Shown: positions 31,128 through 40,743 of the stretch, one piece after another
Numbering within the stretch: the stretch's first letter is position 1
How the letters are laid out: each line of letters starts with the position of its first letter
NCBI GenBank assembly: GCA_036276735.1
Contig: DASUOH010000015.1
Span: forward strand, 1 to 64,000
Length of the DNA: 64,000 nt
Direction of reading: 5' to 3'
Source of the DNA: VRUE01 sp036276735
Lineage (GTDB): Bacteria; Actinomycetota; Thermoleophilia; Solirubrobacterales; 70-9
Program-made: the position numbers and the translations under genes
The notes under the pieces: generated by a model
What the model was told of the DNA's origin: nothing
Databases searched by the model: none
What the model saw: the letters and a program-made list of their open reading frames with translations, nothing else

Positions 31128-34031
31128 CTAGCGGCAGGGATCCAGTCGCAGCCGCAGGCGGTTGTTGACCTTTTTCTTGCCGTTGTGCGCTTTCAGGTTC
31201 AGTTTCGCGAACCTCGGTTTGGCGCAGAGGTTCTCCGAGTTGACGAGGAGGCCGCGGTTGCCGCCTTTCATCGTCAGCACGAACTTCCTCACCGGCACGT
31301 CCGGCACCCGCCGGAAGACGGTCTTGAGACGACCGTTCACGGCGCTGATCACGCCGCGTAGCTGGACGTCGATCTGACCCTCCAGATCGGCCAGCAGATC
31401 CGGCAGTTCGTTTTTGGACGAGGTCAGGTAGACCGGCCCTTTCACCACCTCCGAGAGGAGCGGCGAGCGGGCTCGGGCGTACCCGTAGATCGAGCCTTTC
31501 GGGCAGTTGTCCGCGGCCAGCTGCACCCGCGTGCAGATCGTGCGGATGTGGCTCTGGTCAAGGATCAGCGCCCGCGGCGTGATGAACGACGCGCGCTTCA
31601 CGTTGGCGTCGCCGTGGTGGCCGAACAGGATCGCCCGGAATTTCGGGTTGGCCGCTCTGCGGGCCTGGTTCTTGCCGCCGAAGATCCGGGCGCTGAAGCG
31701 CGGCTTGAACTTCAACGCGCCGCATTTCGTCGCCCGGAATTTGCTCGACCGCTGCACTTTCGACCAGGCGGCCGGATCGTTCGGGTTGCCGCCGCCACCC
31801 TGGATCTCGGCAGCGATCTCCGACGATTTGCAGCTGGTCGGGTTGAGGGTGAATGGTTTGCGGTGGATCGAGATGTCGATGTCGCGGATCCCGAGCTTCG
31901 CTCCACCGAACACCCACGGAATCGGATCCGAGACCGCCGTCACCTGGACCGTTTCGGGGTGGACGTGGAGCGCCGTGCGCACCACCACCGTGCCGAGGTC
32001 GAACGGGCCTGCCACCGCCGGCGTCATGAAGGCGAGGCTGAGCGGCGCGCCCTTGTAGGGGCCGGCCAGATAGACGTTGCCGTTCGCGACGAACGGGTTC
32101 GGTCCGGAGCCAGCGGCGATCCTGCTCGTGCCCAGGAACGACTTGTCGGGGCACAGCGGCGGGGGCGTGCCGGATTCGCGGCTGCCGCCGAAGAACCGTT
32201 CCGCGTCGATGATCCGCTGCTCGGGGCAGTAGTCGAGGTTGCGAAGCTGGGCCACCATCCCGGGGGGAAGGGTGACTTTCACCGCTCGGAACTCCTGCGC
32301 CCTGTCGGGCCGCGTCATGTGCAGCTCGAACGGGGTGAACGCGCCCGCTTTCGTTTTGGTCGGGCCGGCCGCGAAGGTCGGCTCGAACGGGCGCGCCGCC
32401 ATGGTCTGCGGGCAGCTGCCGCCACCGGGGGCACTCGACAGCGTGAAACTGCTCGAGGGGTTCGCCGACGTGCCGGGGCGCGCCCACGGTTCCATCGAGC
32501 TGGTCGTCTGGTTCGGCCCACAGGTGGGTGGGCTGGTCAGCGTCTCTTTCGCTGCGTCGAGTTTCATCGTCACCGACTCGAACGGCACCTGCGGCGTCTC
32601 CCGCAGGTGCGCGGTCAGCTGACCGGTGTCCTCGTCGGCGCTGATGTTGCCGATCAGGCGCACGTCGACGTCGAAGCGCTCGGACTTCGGGTTGATGAAG
32701 ATCCGGTACATCTGACTGGACTCCGGGTCGCGGCTCTCCTGCGTCGCCAGGTAGACGTCGCCGTTGAGCGAGTCGGGCGGCAGCGGCGGCGTCTCGACTT
32801 CGGCCGTGCCTATTTTCGACCCCGCTGGACAGTTCACCGGGTTTCGCGTGCCTTTGCCGAACTGCGCGTCGCTGCAGGCGACCAGGTCGTCGGCGGCCGA
32901 CGGATTGAGCCCCATGCCGGTCGGAAGCGTCACGCTGGCGTTCCGCACGTGTGACTGTTCGAGCCCTTCGGGGTCGGGTCGGAACGGTAGCGTCGCCGTC
33001 ACCTCAGGACCCGCGGGCGAGTCCACTTTGTCGGTTCCGGGAGTCACGTTAAGCCCCGGTTCGAAGGGCACTTTGTCGCAGCCGGTCAGTTCGACCCCCG
33101 GCGGCAGCTTCGCCTCCCATTTGGTGAACGCCTCGGGGAAAGGCTGAGCCAGTTCCGGCGGGTTCGCGCCCTGCGCGCGCAGGAAGGTCGAGTAGGCGCC
33201 GGTGTCGGGATCGAAGCAGGTGGTCGGATTGGTCACGAAGGTGCCGTCGCCGGAGCGGCCATTGCTGACCAGACGGCTTTTCAGCGAGCGCAGCGCCGGG
33301 CTAGAGGGTGGCGGAATTTTGATGAAGAAGCCCTGGTGGTAGTCGCTCTCCCAGGCGACGTCCCCGCGCACGAAGACGGGGAATTTCGCCGGGCCGATCT
33401 TGAAGCCCAGACGCGCCGCCTCGCCCTCTTCGGGGACCAGGTTGTACAGCGGCGGTTCGGTGTTGAGGAAGGGGTTGGGTGCGATCTGGAAGCCCGCCGG
33501 GAGCGTGGCGCCGGGGATGAAGGGGAACGGGTTCGGGTTGAGTTCGACCACGGTCGCCAGCCAAAGTTCCTCTTTGCCGACTATCGAGCCGGCGGGGCAA
33601 TTGGCCTCGTTGGCCAGGAACACGGCAACCTCGCACTGGGGGGTGGCCTGCGGGTTGACCGTCAGGCCCGCCGGGGCGTCGACCCGTATTTCGTTAAGCA
33701 GCGTGACGGGGATCTGTTTGGTCGGATCCGCCGGGTTCGGATTGGCGTGCTTGACGATGTACTGGCTGAAGGCAACGGGAGGATGCCCGGCCGCCTGGGT
33801 GTAGAAGAGCTCAGGCGTTTGCGGCGAGCAGTATTTGGTTGCCGGCGCGGGAGGGGGCGGTTCTCTGTTGACGGTGCAGGTGCCGGCTTGGAAACCATCT
33901 TCGGCAGTCGGTGGCGTGTGTTGTTCTTCGATGACGTCGCCGGTGTCGGCCCGTGCGGCCGAGCCGCCGAGGACCAGGGCGAACAGTGCGACGACGAGCG
34001 CAAGCAGCCCGCTCAGGCGCATCCCTCTCAT
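31128..34031 (-). CDS. Large secreted repeat-rich surface protein
   Basis: The 967-residue protein starts at ATG 34031, with GAGGAG 5-6 bases upstream. It has a Sec signal peptide (MRLSGLLALVVALFALVLGG, cleavage near SAARA-DTG). Repeated motifs of the form CP.GS.IG...V..PLL...VYL (NCPAGSIVGKEELW, NCPAGSKIGTAEVETPPLP, NCPKGSIYGYARARSPLLS) suggest beta-sandwich modules stabilised by disulfides. There is no sortase or membrane anchor. Large proteins of this kind are frequent in Solirubrobacterales; the function is unknown, possibly cell-surface or matrix. Confidence 0.8.
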   Translation of the reverse strand: MRGMRLSGLLALVVALFALVLGGSAARADTGDVIEEQHTPPTAEDGFQAGTCTVNREPPPPAPATKYCSPQTPELFYTQAAGHPPVAFSQYIVKHANPNPADPTKQIPVTLLNEIRVDAPAGLTVNPQATPQCEVAVFLANEANCPAGSIVGKEELWLATVVELNPNPFPFIPGATLPAGFQIAPNPFLNTEPPLYNLVPEEGEAARLGFKIGPAKFPVFVRGDVAWESDYHQGFFIKIPPPSSPALRSLKSRLVSNGRSGDGTFVTNPTTCFDPDTGAYSTFLRAQGANPPELAQPFPEAFTKWEAKLPPGVELTGCDKVPFEPGLNVTPGTDKVDSPAGPEVTATLPFRPDPEGLEQSHVRNASVTLPTGMGLNPSAADDLVACSDAQFGKGTRNPVNCPAGSKIGTAEVETPPLPPDSLNGDVYLATQESRDPESSQMYRIFINPKSERFDVDVRLIGNISADEDTGQLTAHLRETPQVPFESVTMKLDAAKETLTSPPTCGPNQTTSSMEPWARPGTSANPSSSFTLSSAPGGGSCPQTMAARPFEPTFAAGPTKTKAGAFTPFELHMTRPDRAQEFRAVKVTLPPGMVAQLRNLDYCPEQRIIDAERFFGGSRESGTPPPLCPDKSFLGTSRIAAGSGPNPFVANGNVYLAGPYKGAPLSLAFMTPAVAGPFDLGTVVVRTALHVHPETVQVTAVSDPIPWVFGGAKLGIRDIDISIHRKPFTLNPTSCKSSEIAAEIQGGGGNPNDPAAWSKVQRSSKFRATKCGALKFKPRFSARIFGGKNQARRAANPKFRAILFGHHGDANVKRASFITPRALILDQSHIRTICTRVQLAADNCPKGSIYGYARARSPLLSEVVKGPVYLTSSKNELPDLLADLEGQIDVQLRGVISAVNGRLKTVFRRVPDVPVRKFVLTMKGGNRGLLVNSENLCAKPRFAKLNLKAHNGKKKVNNRLRLRLDPCR

Positions 34032-34127
34032 ATAGCTCTCCTCAAGTAAGACGGGTTCCATGAAGCAATACCCCGCCTCCCGCAACAGCTAACGGTACAG
34101 AACGGCGTTCGCCGGCTCCTCGAGTGG

Positions 34128-35099
34128 TTAGCGAGGACTAGCCAGAGCGGACCACAGCCGCTCCTCCGCCACTGCGACGCGGCGGGCCGCCTCGCCCGTG
34201 TGGCGCCAGGCGGCCGGATCGACTGCCTCCGGCTCGCTGGCAGCGCGGAGCGCCTCGGCCAGAGCAGTCCACTCGGCCGCGGCATGTGCCGCGAGCCCAG
34301 CCTCCGGCCGCCCCGCTTCGGCCAGAAAGCGCGAATAGACGAGACGGAAGGCGCCGCCACCCGTCCCGCGGCGCTCGATCACCTGGTAGCCGAAGCGCGC
34401 GCACCAGCGCCAATCGGCGGCCAGCTCGGGCCACGAGCCGACCTCGGCGGCGAGCCGCCGCACAGCGTCGAGTCCGGAGAATCCCGGGATCTCCGGCTCC
34501 AGCATCGCCGTGGCGGCGCGCTGGATCGCCGCCGGAACCGCGTCCTGGAGGCGGTCGGCCGAGAGGCCGGCGGCCGCGGTGAACATGTGGCCGGCCAATG
34601 GATAGGCGGGGTGGTCGCCGTGCCGCGCCCGATCGAGGTTCTCCACTCGCGTCGTCTGCAGCTCCTCGAAGCCGGTGTCCGAGAGGTAGGCGACCTCGTC
34701 GTCATAGCCGGCCAGCACGACCGCGTGGCCGGGGAAGTGAGCCGAGCTGCCATAGTGGTCGAGGTAGTACAGGTCGGTTAGCAGCAGCACCGGGTTGCCG
34801 GCGTCGACCTCGGCTCGGGCCGCCGCCCAGGCGTCGTCGTCACCGGCCTCGAAGGTGCGCAGGTCGAGCGCGCCACCGGTCAGCTCGTCGAAGCTCTCCT
34901 CGAGCCTGGCCGTGCGCCCGTTGAACCAGCGGCTGGGCGAGGCCTCCTCAATCGTCACGTAGTAGAAGCAGGCCCCCGCTCCGAGTCCGAACGCCATCTC
35001 CTCGCTGATCTCGACGCCGTGGAAGCCGAGCAGGTTGCGCAGGGCCGTCGAGCCGCAGTGCTGGCCGGGACGGTGGGTGTAGCGAGGGACGAGGGGCAT
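34128..35099 (-). CDS. BtrH-like/DUF4872 protein
   Basis: A 323-residue protein. The N-terminus HRPGQHCGSTALRNLLGFHG, then SEEMAFGLGAGACFYYVTIE, matches BtrH_N domains, which carry a papain-like Cys (HCGS) and act as acyltransferases in butirosin biosynthesis. FPGHAVVLAGYDDEVAYLSDT supplies a His/Asp typical of cysteine-peptidase folds. The C-terminal helical half matches DUF4872. No biosynthetic cluster surrounds it, so the substrate is unknown. Confidence 0.8.
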   Translation of the reverse strand: MPLVPRYTHRPGQHCGSTALRNLLGFHGVEISEEMAFGLGAGACFYYVTIEEASPSRWFNGRTARLEESFDELTGGALDLRTFEAGDDDAWAAARAEVDAGNPVLLLTDLYYLDHYGSSAHFPGHAVVLAGYDDEVAYLSDTGFEELQTTRVENLDRARHGDHPAYPLAGHMFTAAAGLSADRLQDAVPAAIQRAATAMLEPEIPGFSGLDAVRRLAAEVGSWPELAADWRWCARFGYQVIERRGTGGGAFRLVYSRFLAEAGRPEAGLAAHAAAEWTALAEALRAASEPEAVDPAAWRHTGEAARRVAVAEERLWSALASPR

Positions 35100-35119
35100 T
35101 CGCCTATTCTGCCCCGCCG

Positions 35120-35614
35120 ATGCGGCAGCTCGACCTGAGGATCCTCCGCGCGATGCGCACCACCGGCCATTCGCCTGCTGTGGAGAGCGTCGCCAAGGCG
35201 CTCGGCAAAGCCGGCAACCACGGGGCGATCTGGCTGGCGATCGGCCTCTTGCTCGCGGTCGTCGATGGCCCGAATCGCGAGGCGTGGGTCATATGCGCGG
35301 CGCTGGGGCCGGTCGCGATCGCCCTCAACTACCTGGTGAAGCTCCTCGTCCGCCGTCCCCGACCGGTCCTCGAGGGCCTGCCTCCGCTCGGTGGTGCGCC
35401 CAGCTCGCTCAGCTTCCCCTCGGCCCACGCGACTTCGTCCTTTGCCGTCGCCACCGCGATGGCGCGGGTCGAGCCGCTCGGCGCCCTCGCCTTCCTGCTC
35501 GCCATCGCCGTGGCCCTCGGCCGCCCCTATCTCGGCATGCACTACCCGTCCGACGTCGCGGTCGGCGCGGTGCTCGGGATCGCGCTCGGCCTCCTGGTCC
35601 CGCTCTCGATATGA
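35120..35614 (+). CDS. PAP2-family membrane phosphatase
   Basis: A 164-residue integral membrane protein with five helices and the three acid-phosphatase motifs: KLLVRRPRP, SFPSAHATSS and GRPYLGMHYPSD. It likely dephosphorylates lipid or polyprenyl phosphates at the membrane. It stands directly before ychF. Confidence 0.92.
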   Translation: MRQLDLRILRAMRTTGHSPAVESVAKALGKAGNHGAIWLAIGLLLAVVDGPNREAWVICAALGPVAIALNYLVKLLVRRPRPVLEGLPPLGGAPSSLSFPSAHATSSFAVATAMARVEPLGALAFLLAIAVALGRPYLGMHYPSDVAVGAVLGIALGLLVPLSI

Positions 35615-35633
35615 GCAGAGGAGACGGCGTTAT

Positions 35634-36707
35634 ATGAAGGTCGGGATAGTCGGGCTCCCGAACGCGGGCAAGTCGACGCTCTTCAACGCCTTGACCAAGG
35701 GCGGCGCGCAGACCGGCGACTACCCCTTCACGACGATCGAGCCGAACGTGGCGATAGCCCAGGTGCCCGACGAGCGATTGCGCCGCGTCGGCGAGACTGT
35801 CGGCAGTTCGGAGCTGGTGCCGGCGACGATCGCCTTCCACGACATCGCCGGCCTCGTCAAAGGAGCGTCGGAAGGCGAGGGCCTCGGCAATCGGTTCCTC
35901 GCCTCAATCCGCGAGACCGACGCGATTTGCCATGTCGTCCGCTGTCACGTCGAGAGCGACGTCCCGCATCCCGACGGCCGCGTCGATCCGCTCGCCGACA
36001 TCGAGACGATCGAGACCGAGCTGGTGCTCGCCGACTACGAGCAGGTCGAGCGACGACTCGAACGAGTCGGCAAGCAGGCGAAGACCGGCGATCCGGAGGC
36101 GATCGCCGAGCGCGACTGGTTGCAGGCGGCGCACGAGGCGCTCGCCGCCGGTCGCCCGGCCCGCACCGTGCCGGTCCCGGACGGAGCGCCGCAGGCGGCG
36201 CTCAACCTCCAGGCGCTGACCACGAAGCCGATCCTCTACGTGGCCAACGTCGACGAGGGCGACGCCGAGGCGCCGGCGCCGGTGCGCGAGCACGCCGCCG
36301 CGGTTGGGGCCGGCGTCGTCGCGGTGAGTGCCCGCATCGAGGGTGAGCTGGCCGAGCTCGACGCGGCCGAAGCGGTCGAGATGCGCGAGTCCTACGGAGT
36401 CGAAGAGTCGGGACTCGACCGGCTCGTCCGCACCGCCTACGAGCTGCTCGAGCTGATCACCTTCTTCACGGCCGGTGAGGGCAAGGAGGCGGTGGCGCGC
36501 CCGCTGCGGCGTGGCGCGACGGCCTGGGAGGCGGCGGGGACGATCCACACCGAGATTCAGGAAGCCTTCGTCAAAGCGGAGGTGATCGGCTGGCGGCAGC
36601 TGGTCGATTGCGGCGGCTACGCCGCGGCGCGGGACCGCGGCCTGCTGCGCATCGAGGGGCGCGACTACGTCGTCACCGACGGCGAGGTCATCACGATCAA
36701 GGTGTAG
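35634..36707 (+). CDS. ychF: Redox-regulated ATPase YchF (Obg family)
   Basis: A 357-residue P-loop NTPase with VGIVGLPNAGKSTLFNALT (G1), DYPFTTIEPNV (G2), FHDIAGLVKGASEGEGLGN (G3) and the C-terminal TGS domain. The G4 position reads YVANVDE instead of NKxD, the hallmark of ATP-specific YchF. It binds ribosomes and participates in stress responses. Confidence 0.96.
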   Translation: MKVGIVGLPNAGKSTLFNALTKGGAQTGDYPFTTIEPNVAIAQVPDERLRRVGETVGSSELVPATIAFHDIAGLVKGASEGEGLGNRFLASIRETDAICHVVRCHVESDVPHPDGRVDPLADIETIETELVLADYEQVERRLERVGKQAKTGDPEAIAERDWLQAAHEALAAGRPARTVPVPDGAPQAALNLQALTTKPILYVANVDEGDAEAPAPVREHAAAVGAGVVAVSARIEGELAELDAAEAVEMRESYGVEESGLDRLVRTAYELLELITFFTAGEGKEAVARPLRRGATAWEAAGTIHTEIQEAFVKAEVIGWRQLVDCGGYAAARDRGLLRIEGRDYVVTDGEVITIKV

Positions 36708-36716
36708 CGTCAGCTC

Positions 36717-37739
36717 ATGGAGGAAGGAGCCCGCTTCCCGAAGGTCGCCGCGAAGGCCGGCCACTACGAGAGCTTCTACGTGAAGGCGTGCCGGCCCGGC
36801 GGCGGGCAGGGAATCTGGATCCGCCACACCGTGCACAAGCGCCCCGGCGGCGAGCCGCAGGGGTCGATCTGGTTCACCTGGTTCGACCGCGAGGCCGAGG
36901 GGCCGCTGGCGACCAAGGTGACCGTGCCGGCGGCCGAGCTCTCGGCGCCGGCCGGATCCTGGATCCGCGTCGCCGGCGCCGAGATCGGGCCCGGCTTCGC
37001 CCGCTCTTCCGGTGCGACTTTTGGTGCCCATGACTACAAAAGTCGCACCGGAAGCCCCGGGCCGCTGTCATGGGACCTGAGGTTCGAGGGCGACGCCGAG
37101 CCGTGCCGGTACCTGCCGGCCGAGTGGCTGTACGAGGCGCCGCTGCCGCGGACGAAGTTCGTCGCCCCCTACCCCAACGCGCGCTTCTCCGGCACGCTCG
37201 AGGTCGGCGGCGAGACGGTCGCGCTCGAGGGCTGGCCGGGCATGATCGGCCACAACTGGGGCAGCGAGCACGCCGAGCGCTGGGTCTGGCTGGAGGGCAC
37301 CGGCTTCGAGGGCTCGCCGGACACCTACTTCGACGCCGGCGCAGCGCGCGTCCGGGTGGGGCGGTGGACGACGCCCTGGCTGCCTTCGGGGATGCTCGTC
37401 CTCGACGGCGAGCGGCACCGGCTCGGTGGGCTCGGCGCGATCCGCGCCGCCTCGATCGACGAGTCGGCAGGGGCCTGCTCGTTCGTCCTGCCCGGCAAGG
37501 ACCTGGTCGTGCGCGGCCGGGTCTCCGCGCCGCGCAAGGACTTCGTCGGCTGGGTCTACTCCGACCCGAACGGGCCCGAGCACAACACGATCAACTGCTC
37601 GGTCGCCGACCTCGAGCTGACGGTCGAACGGCCGGCCCAGCCGGCGCGGAAGCTAAGTCTCTCCGGCGGCGCGGCCTACGAGCTAGGAATGGCCGAGGCC
37701 GATCACGGCATCCCGATCCAGCCCTACCCAGACGGCTAG
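36717..37739 (+). CDS. Lipocalin/AttH-like (CrtC or tocopherol-cyclase-like) protein
   Basis: A 340-residue beta-rich protein. ESFYVKACRPGGGQGIWIRH at the N-terminus and WPGMIGHNWGSEHAERWVWL in the middle recall AttH/CrtC-type double-lipocalin proteins that act on hydrophobic ligands. Residues 97-112 (SSGATFGAHDYKSRTG) are encoded by palindromic repeat copy 3, an in-frame insertion. TAGCGT, which contains the ychF stop, stands exactly 6 bases before the ATG. The exact enzymatic role is unknown. Confidence 0.7.
   Translation: MEEGARFPKVAAKAGHYESFYVKACRPGGGQGIWIRHTVHKRPGGEPQGSIWFTWFDREAEGPLATKVTVPAAELSAPAGSWIRVAGAEIGPGFARSSGATFGAHDYKSRTGSPGPLSWDLRFEGDAEPCRYLPAEWLYEAPLPRTKFVAPYPNARFSGTLEVGGETVALEGWPGMIGHNWGSEHAERWVWLEGTGFEGSPDTYFDAGAARVRVGRWTTPWLPSGMLVLDGERHRLGGLGAIRAASIDESAGACSFVLPGKDLVVRGRVSAPRKDFVGWVYSDPNGPEHNTINCSVADLELTVERPAQPARKLSLSGGAAYELGMAEADHGIPIQPYPDG
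37007..37056. repeat. 50-bp palindromic repeat, copy 3 (inside a gene)
   Basis: TTCCGGTGCGACTTTT (37007-37022) pairs perfectly over 16 bp with AAAAGTCGCACCGGAA (37038-37053), and GCC follows. It is read in frame as SGATFGAHDYKSRTG, the same frame and flanking residues as copy 1 (SGATYPDLEGKTRTG). Confidence 0.9.
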
Positions 37740-38857
37740 TCGCGCCCCGACTCGACAACCTTGCGGAAGCTCATCCAGCGGTCGTAGCCCCCCAGCGCCG
37801 CCGCGAGCTGGTCGCCACGGATTTTCGTCACCCCGCCCGTTCCGTGGAGCCGCGCCCAGACGATCCGCGGCGAGGCGCCGCGCCGGGTGACGACGATCTG
37901 CCTGAGGCGGCCGGCGAGGTAGGCGCCGAGCTTGGCACTGATCTCGGGGCCCGAGAAGCGCAGCGTCCACGTGTGTAGCGGGCAGAGGTGGTCGTATGGG
38001 TCTGGGACGCCGACCAGGTAGGGCACGGATGGCCCGAAGAAGATGTTCTCGACGTTCTCCGTATGGCCCCCTGAGCAGGCGGAGAAGAAGGTCTGCGCGA
38101 CCTCGCCGCCGTAACGCACGACGACCCCACGCGTTTCGTCAGCGGCGCGATTGGTGCGGGGGTCCTCACTGGCAATCCCCCCGTAGACCTGGCTGCGGGT
38201 GTCCTCGTAGAGGTCGAATCCGTTGCCGTCGATCCGCCCGGTCAGGGCGTAGGAGCGCGCGGCGATCGCCTGGGCGCGCAGCGCCGCCAACGGCCAGGAG
38301 GGCGGCGACTCGTTCGGGACGACGCCCTTCACGTACTGGTCCAGCGGCACTGCGTTGATCGCGTTGAGCGAGCCGGAGTCCGATTCGGTCGGGACCACCT
38401 CCAGGGCCCCCCGGTAGACGGTTCCTCCGATGCCGATCAGCCCGACCCCCGCGGCGCGCAGGCCGCGACCGCAGTTGGCGAGCCGTCTGCCCCCGGGTCC
38501 CCGCAGCCGCACGGTGGCGCCGACTCGGTGCGCCGCGTAGGCCCGGCGTGGATCGAGAGCGAGGCCGCAGGCGCTGCGGGCGCCGCTGAAGCGGACGTCG
38601 CCGGCTGAGATGTCGACCAGGACGCGGACGATCTGCGCCTGCCGCAGCGTGCCGAGCGTGGTCCCGCGGTAGTAGTGACCGAGGATGAAGCGGTGCCCTT
38701 TACCGTGCAGCGCGAAGCCGTAGGCGCCGTACTGGCTCATCCCGACGCCGTGGCCGAAGCCCCGGCCTTTGACGATCCAGCTGACGCGGCCGTCCGCCGC
38801 AGTGGCGGGGATCAGCACCAGCCATACGACGATCGGGATCAAGAGTCGCGCGCGCAT
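37736..38857 (-). CDS. Secreted SpoIID/LytB-domain protein
   Basis: A 373-residue exported protein with a signal peptide (MRARLLIPIVVWLVLIPATA) and the SpoIID domain. FGHGVGMSQYGAYGFA is the family glycine/His motif, here at the N-terminus, and PNESPPSWPLAALRAQAIAARSYAL and ACSGGHTENVEN follow. Such proteins cleave or bind denuded peptidoglycan glycan strands. Actinobacterial homologues serve cell-wall remodelling rather than sporulation. The tail overlaps the convergent gene by four bases. Confidence 0.9.
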   Translation of the reverse strand: MRARLLIPIVVWLVLIPATAADGRVSWIVKGRGFGHGVGMSQYGAYGFALHGKGHRFILGHYYRGTTLGTLRQAQIVRVLVDISAGDVRFSGARSACGLALDPRRAYAAHRVGATVRLRGPGGRRLANCGRGLRAAGVGLIGIGGTVYRGALEVVPTESDSGSLNAINAVPLDQYVKGVVPNESPPSWPLAALRAQAIAARSYALTGRIDGNGFDLYEDTRSQVYGGIASEDPRTNRAADETRGVVVRYGGEVAQTFFSACSGGHTENVENIFFGPSVPYLVGVPDPYDHLCPLHTWTLRFSGPEISAKLGAYLAGRLRQIVVTRRGASPRIVWARLHGTGGVTKIRGDQLAAALGGYDRWMSFRKVVESGRD

Positions 38858-38972
38858 CTCTCGATCCAACAGATTCGCTCTGGCCGAGTCGCGGCCTGCA
38901 CAGATGGTTGATTCCACGGCCGCGTGTGACTGGGGGCGCGCGGGGCCGAGCAGCTCGAGGACGCAGGGCGCC

Positions 38973-38993
38973 GCCTTTGGTGGCGCCAAAGGC
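38973..38993. other. Small hairpin in the SpoIID/ALDH divergent spacer
   Basis: GCCTTTGG and CCAAAGGC form perfect 8-bp arms around TGGCG within the 243-base spacer (38858-39100). The spacer otherwise holds a TAGGCT box near 39066 and GAGAGGAG before ATG 39101, the probable start signals of the aldehyde dehydrogenase. No gene is seen in the rest. Confidence 0.45.
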
Positions 38994-39100
38994 AAGCCCG
39001 AGGACGACGAGATGCGACGTGCCAGGCGCGTCATCCAGGTGTGCGGGGTCGTGGAATCAATCATCTAGGCTGAAACAACTCAACCGAGAGGAGACGCGCA

Positions 39101-40543
39101 ATGGCGACGCAGACCGTGCAGGCGGTCGACCACAAGCTCCTCGCCGCCGGCGAGTGGGCCGAGACGGGTGAATGGGAGGAGGTCCTCAGCCCCTACGACG
39201 GTAGCCTCGTCGGCAGGGTGGCGCAGGGCGACGCCGCGCTCGTCGACCGCGCTGTGCGGGCGGCCCAGGCGGCGTTCGAGCGGGGCTTTCCCCAGCACGA
39301 GCGGGCGACCGTGCTCGACCGCGCCGCCGAGCTGGTCGGCGAGCGCCTCGACGAGCTCGCTCTGACGATCGCCGCCGAGGCCAGCAAGCCGCTGAAGACG
39401 GCCGAGCTGGAGGCCTCCCGCTGCGTCGACACGCTGACCTTTTCCGCGCTCGAGGCGCGCAAGCTGACCGGGACGACCGTGCCGATGGCGGGCTCGGCCG
39501 CCGGCGCCGGCAAGCTCGGCGTCGTCCTCCGTGTCCCCTACGGCGTTGTCGGGGCGATCAGTCCCTTCAACTTTCCGCTCAATCTCGTCGCGCACAAGCT
39601 CGGGCCGGCGATCGCCGCGGGCAATGCGGTGGTCCTCAAGCCGGCCGGCCAGACGCCGATCACGGCACTGAAGCTGGCCGCGATCCTGGTCGAGGCCGGC
39701 CTGCCCGAGGGTTGGCTCAGCGTTATCCCGGGGCCCGGCTCGGAGGTCGGCAATGCGATCGTCGAGCACGACCTGACCCGCGCCATCACCTTCACCGGCT
39801 CCTCCGGGGTCGGTTGGGGGATCCGCAGCCGCGTCCCCCACAAGAAGGTCAGCCTCGAGCTCGGTTCCAACGCGCCGCTGATCGTCCACGCCGATGGCGA
39901 CTGGGAGGCAGCGGCCGACAAAGCGAAGCTGCATGCCTTCTCCCATGCCGGCCAGAGCTGCATCTCGATCCAGCGGGTTCTCGTCCATGAGGAGGTGGCC
40001 GACGCCTTCGTCGAGCGCTTCGTCGCCAACGCCGAGTCGCTGCGGGTCGGTGACCCGCTCGATCCCGAAACCGACGTCGGGCCGCTGATCTCGCCCGAGG
40101 ACCGCGACCGGGTCAAGCAATGGGTCGACGAGGCGGTCGGCGCGGGCGCGGAGCTCCTGACCGGCGGGGAGGTGGTCGACGAGGGGCGCTGCCTGGCACC
40201 GACGATCCTCGCCGCTTCGCCGCGCGAGTCGAAGGTCTGGTGCGAGGAGATCTTCGGGCCGGTCGCGATGGTCGACCGCTTCCGCAGCTTCGACGAGGCG
40301 CTGCGGATGGCCAACGACTCGAAGTTCGGCCTGCAGGCGGGGGTCTTCACCCGTGACATCGGTCACGGGCTGGCGGCGGCGGCGGCGCTCGAGTTCGGCG
40401 GTGTCCTCATCAACGAGGTGCCCACCTTTCGCGCCGACCAGATGCCCTACGGCGGCGTCAAGGACTCCGGCAACACGCGCGAGGGCCCTGCTTACGCGGT
40501 GCTGGAGATGACCGAGGAGCGGCTGGTCAGCCTGCAGGGGTGA
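39101..40543 (+). CDS. Aldehyde dehydrogenase (second copy)
   Basis: A 480-residue ALDH with ISPFNFPLNLVAHKLGPAI, catalytic Glu in VSLELGSNAPLIV and Cys in SHAGQSCISIQRV. The LELGSNAP variant is typical of lactaldehyde/glyceraldehyde-type or sulfolactaldehyde-like dehydrogenases rather than betaine or retinal enzymes. It has a good ribosome-binding site (GAGGAG). Substrate unknown. It is only distantly related to the ALDH at 24336. Confidence 0.93.
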   Translation: MATQTVQAVDHKLLAAGEWAETGEWEEVLSPYDGSLVGRVAQGDAALVDRAVRAAQAAFERGFPQHERATVLDRAAELVGERLDELALTIAAEASKPLKTAELEASRCVDTLTFSALEARKLTGTTVPMAGSAAGAGKLGVVLRVPYGVVGAISPFNFPLNLVAHKLGPAIAAGNAVVLKPAGQTPITALKLAAILVEAGLPEGWLSVIPGPGSEVGNAIVEHDLTRAITFTGSSGVGWGIRSRVPHKKVSLELGSNAPLIVHADGDWEAAADKAKLHAFSHAGQSCISIQRVLVHEEVADAFVERFVANAESLRVGDPLDPETDVGPLISPEDRDRVKQWVDEAVGAGAELLTGGEVVDEGRCLAPTILAASPRESKVWCEEIFGPVAMVDRFRSFDEALRMANDSKFGLQAGVFTRDIGHGLAAAAALEFGGVLINEVPTFRADQMPYGGVKDSGNTREGPAYAVLEMTEERLVSLQG

Positions 40544-40743
40544 GGCACTTAAGACGTACCAAGTACTTGACGATTCAGTATTCTTATGTTCTTATTCGGG
40601 GTGCGGCTCACCGTTAGCCGCCGGTCCCGGATTCCCTACGGCGACCGAGACGGCCTCCTCCGTCCTGTTCCCGCGGAGCGGCCATACGGACTCGCCCCGG
40701 GTTCGCTTCGGCGGCCCGGGGAATGTCCGTTCCCCCTCCAGGG
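40544..40743. other. Spacer with promoter-like AT patch and GC hairpin
   Basis: The left part is AT-rich with TTGACG at 40567-40572. The right part carries CCCCGGG (40695-40701) pairing with CCCGGGG (40715-40721), a plausible terminator between the convergent ALDH and TetR genes. No gene is seen. Confidence 0.4.

Noticed and set aside
40567..40600. TTGACG plus AT-rich patch as a promoter for a small RNA
   Set aside because: No convincing -10 box at 16-18 bases and no downstream gene or RNA structure other than a terminator-like hairpin.
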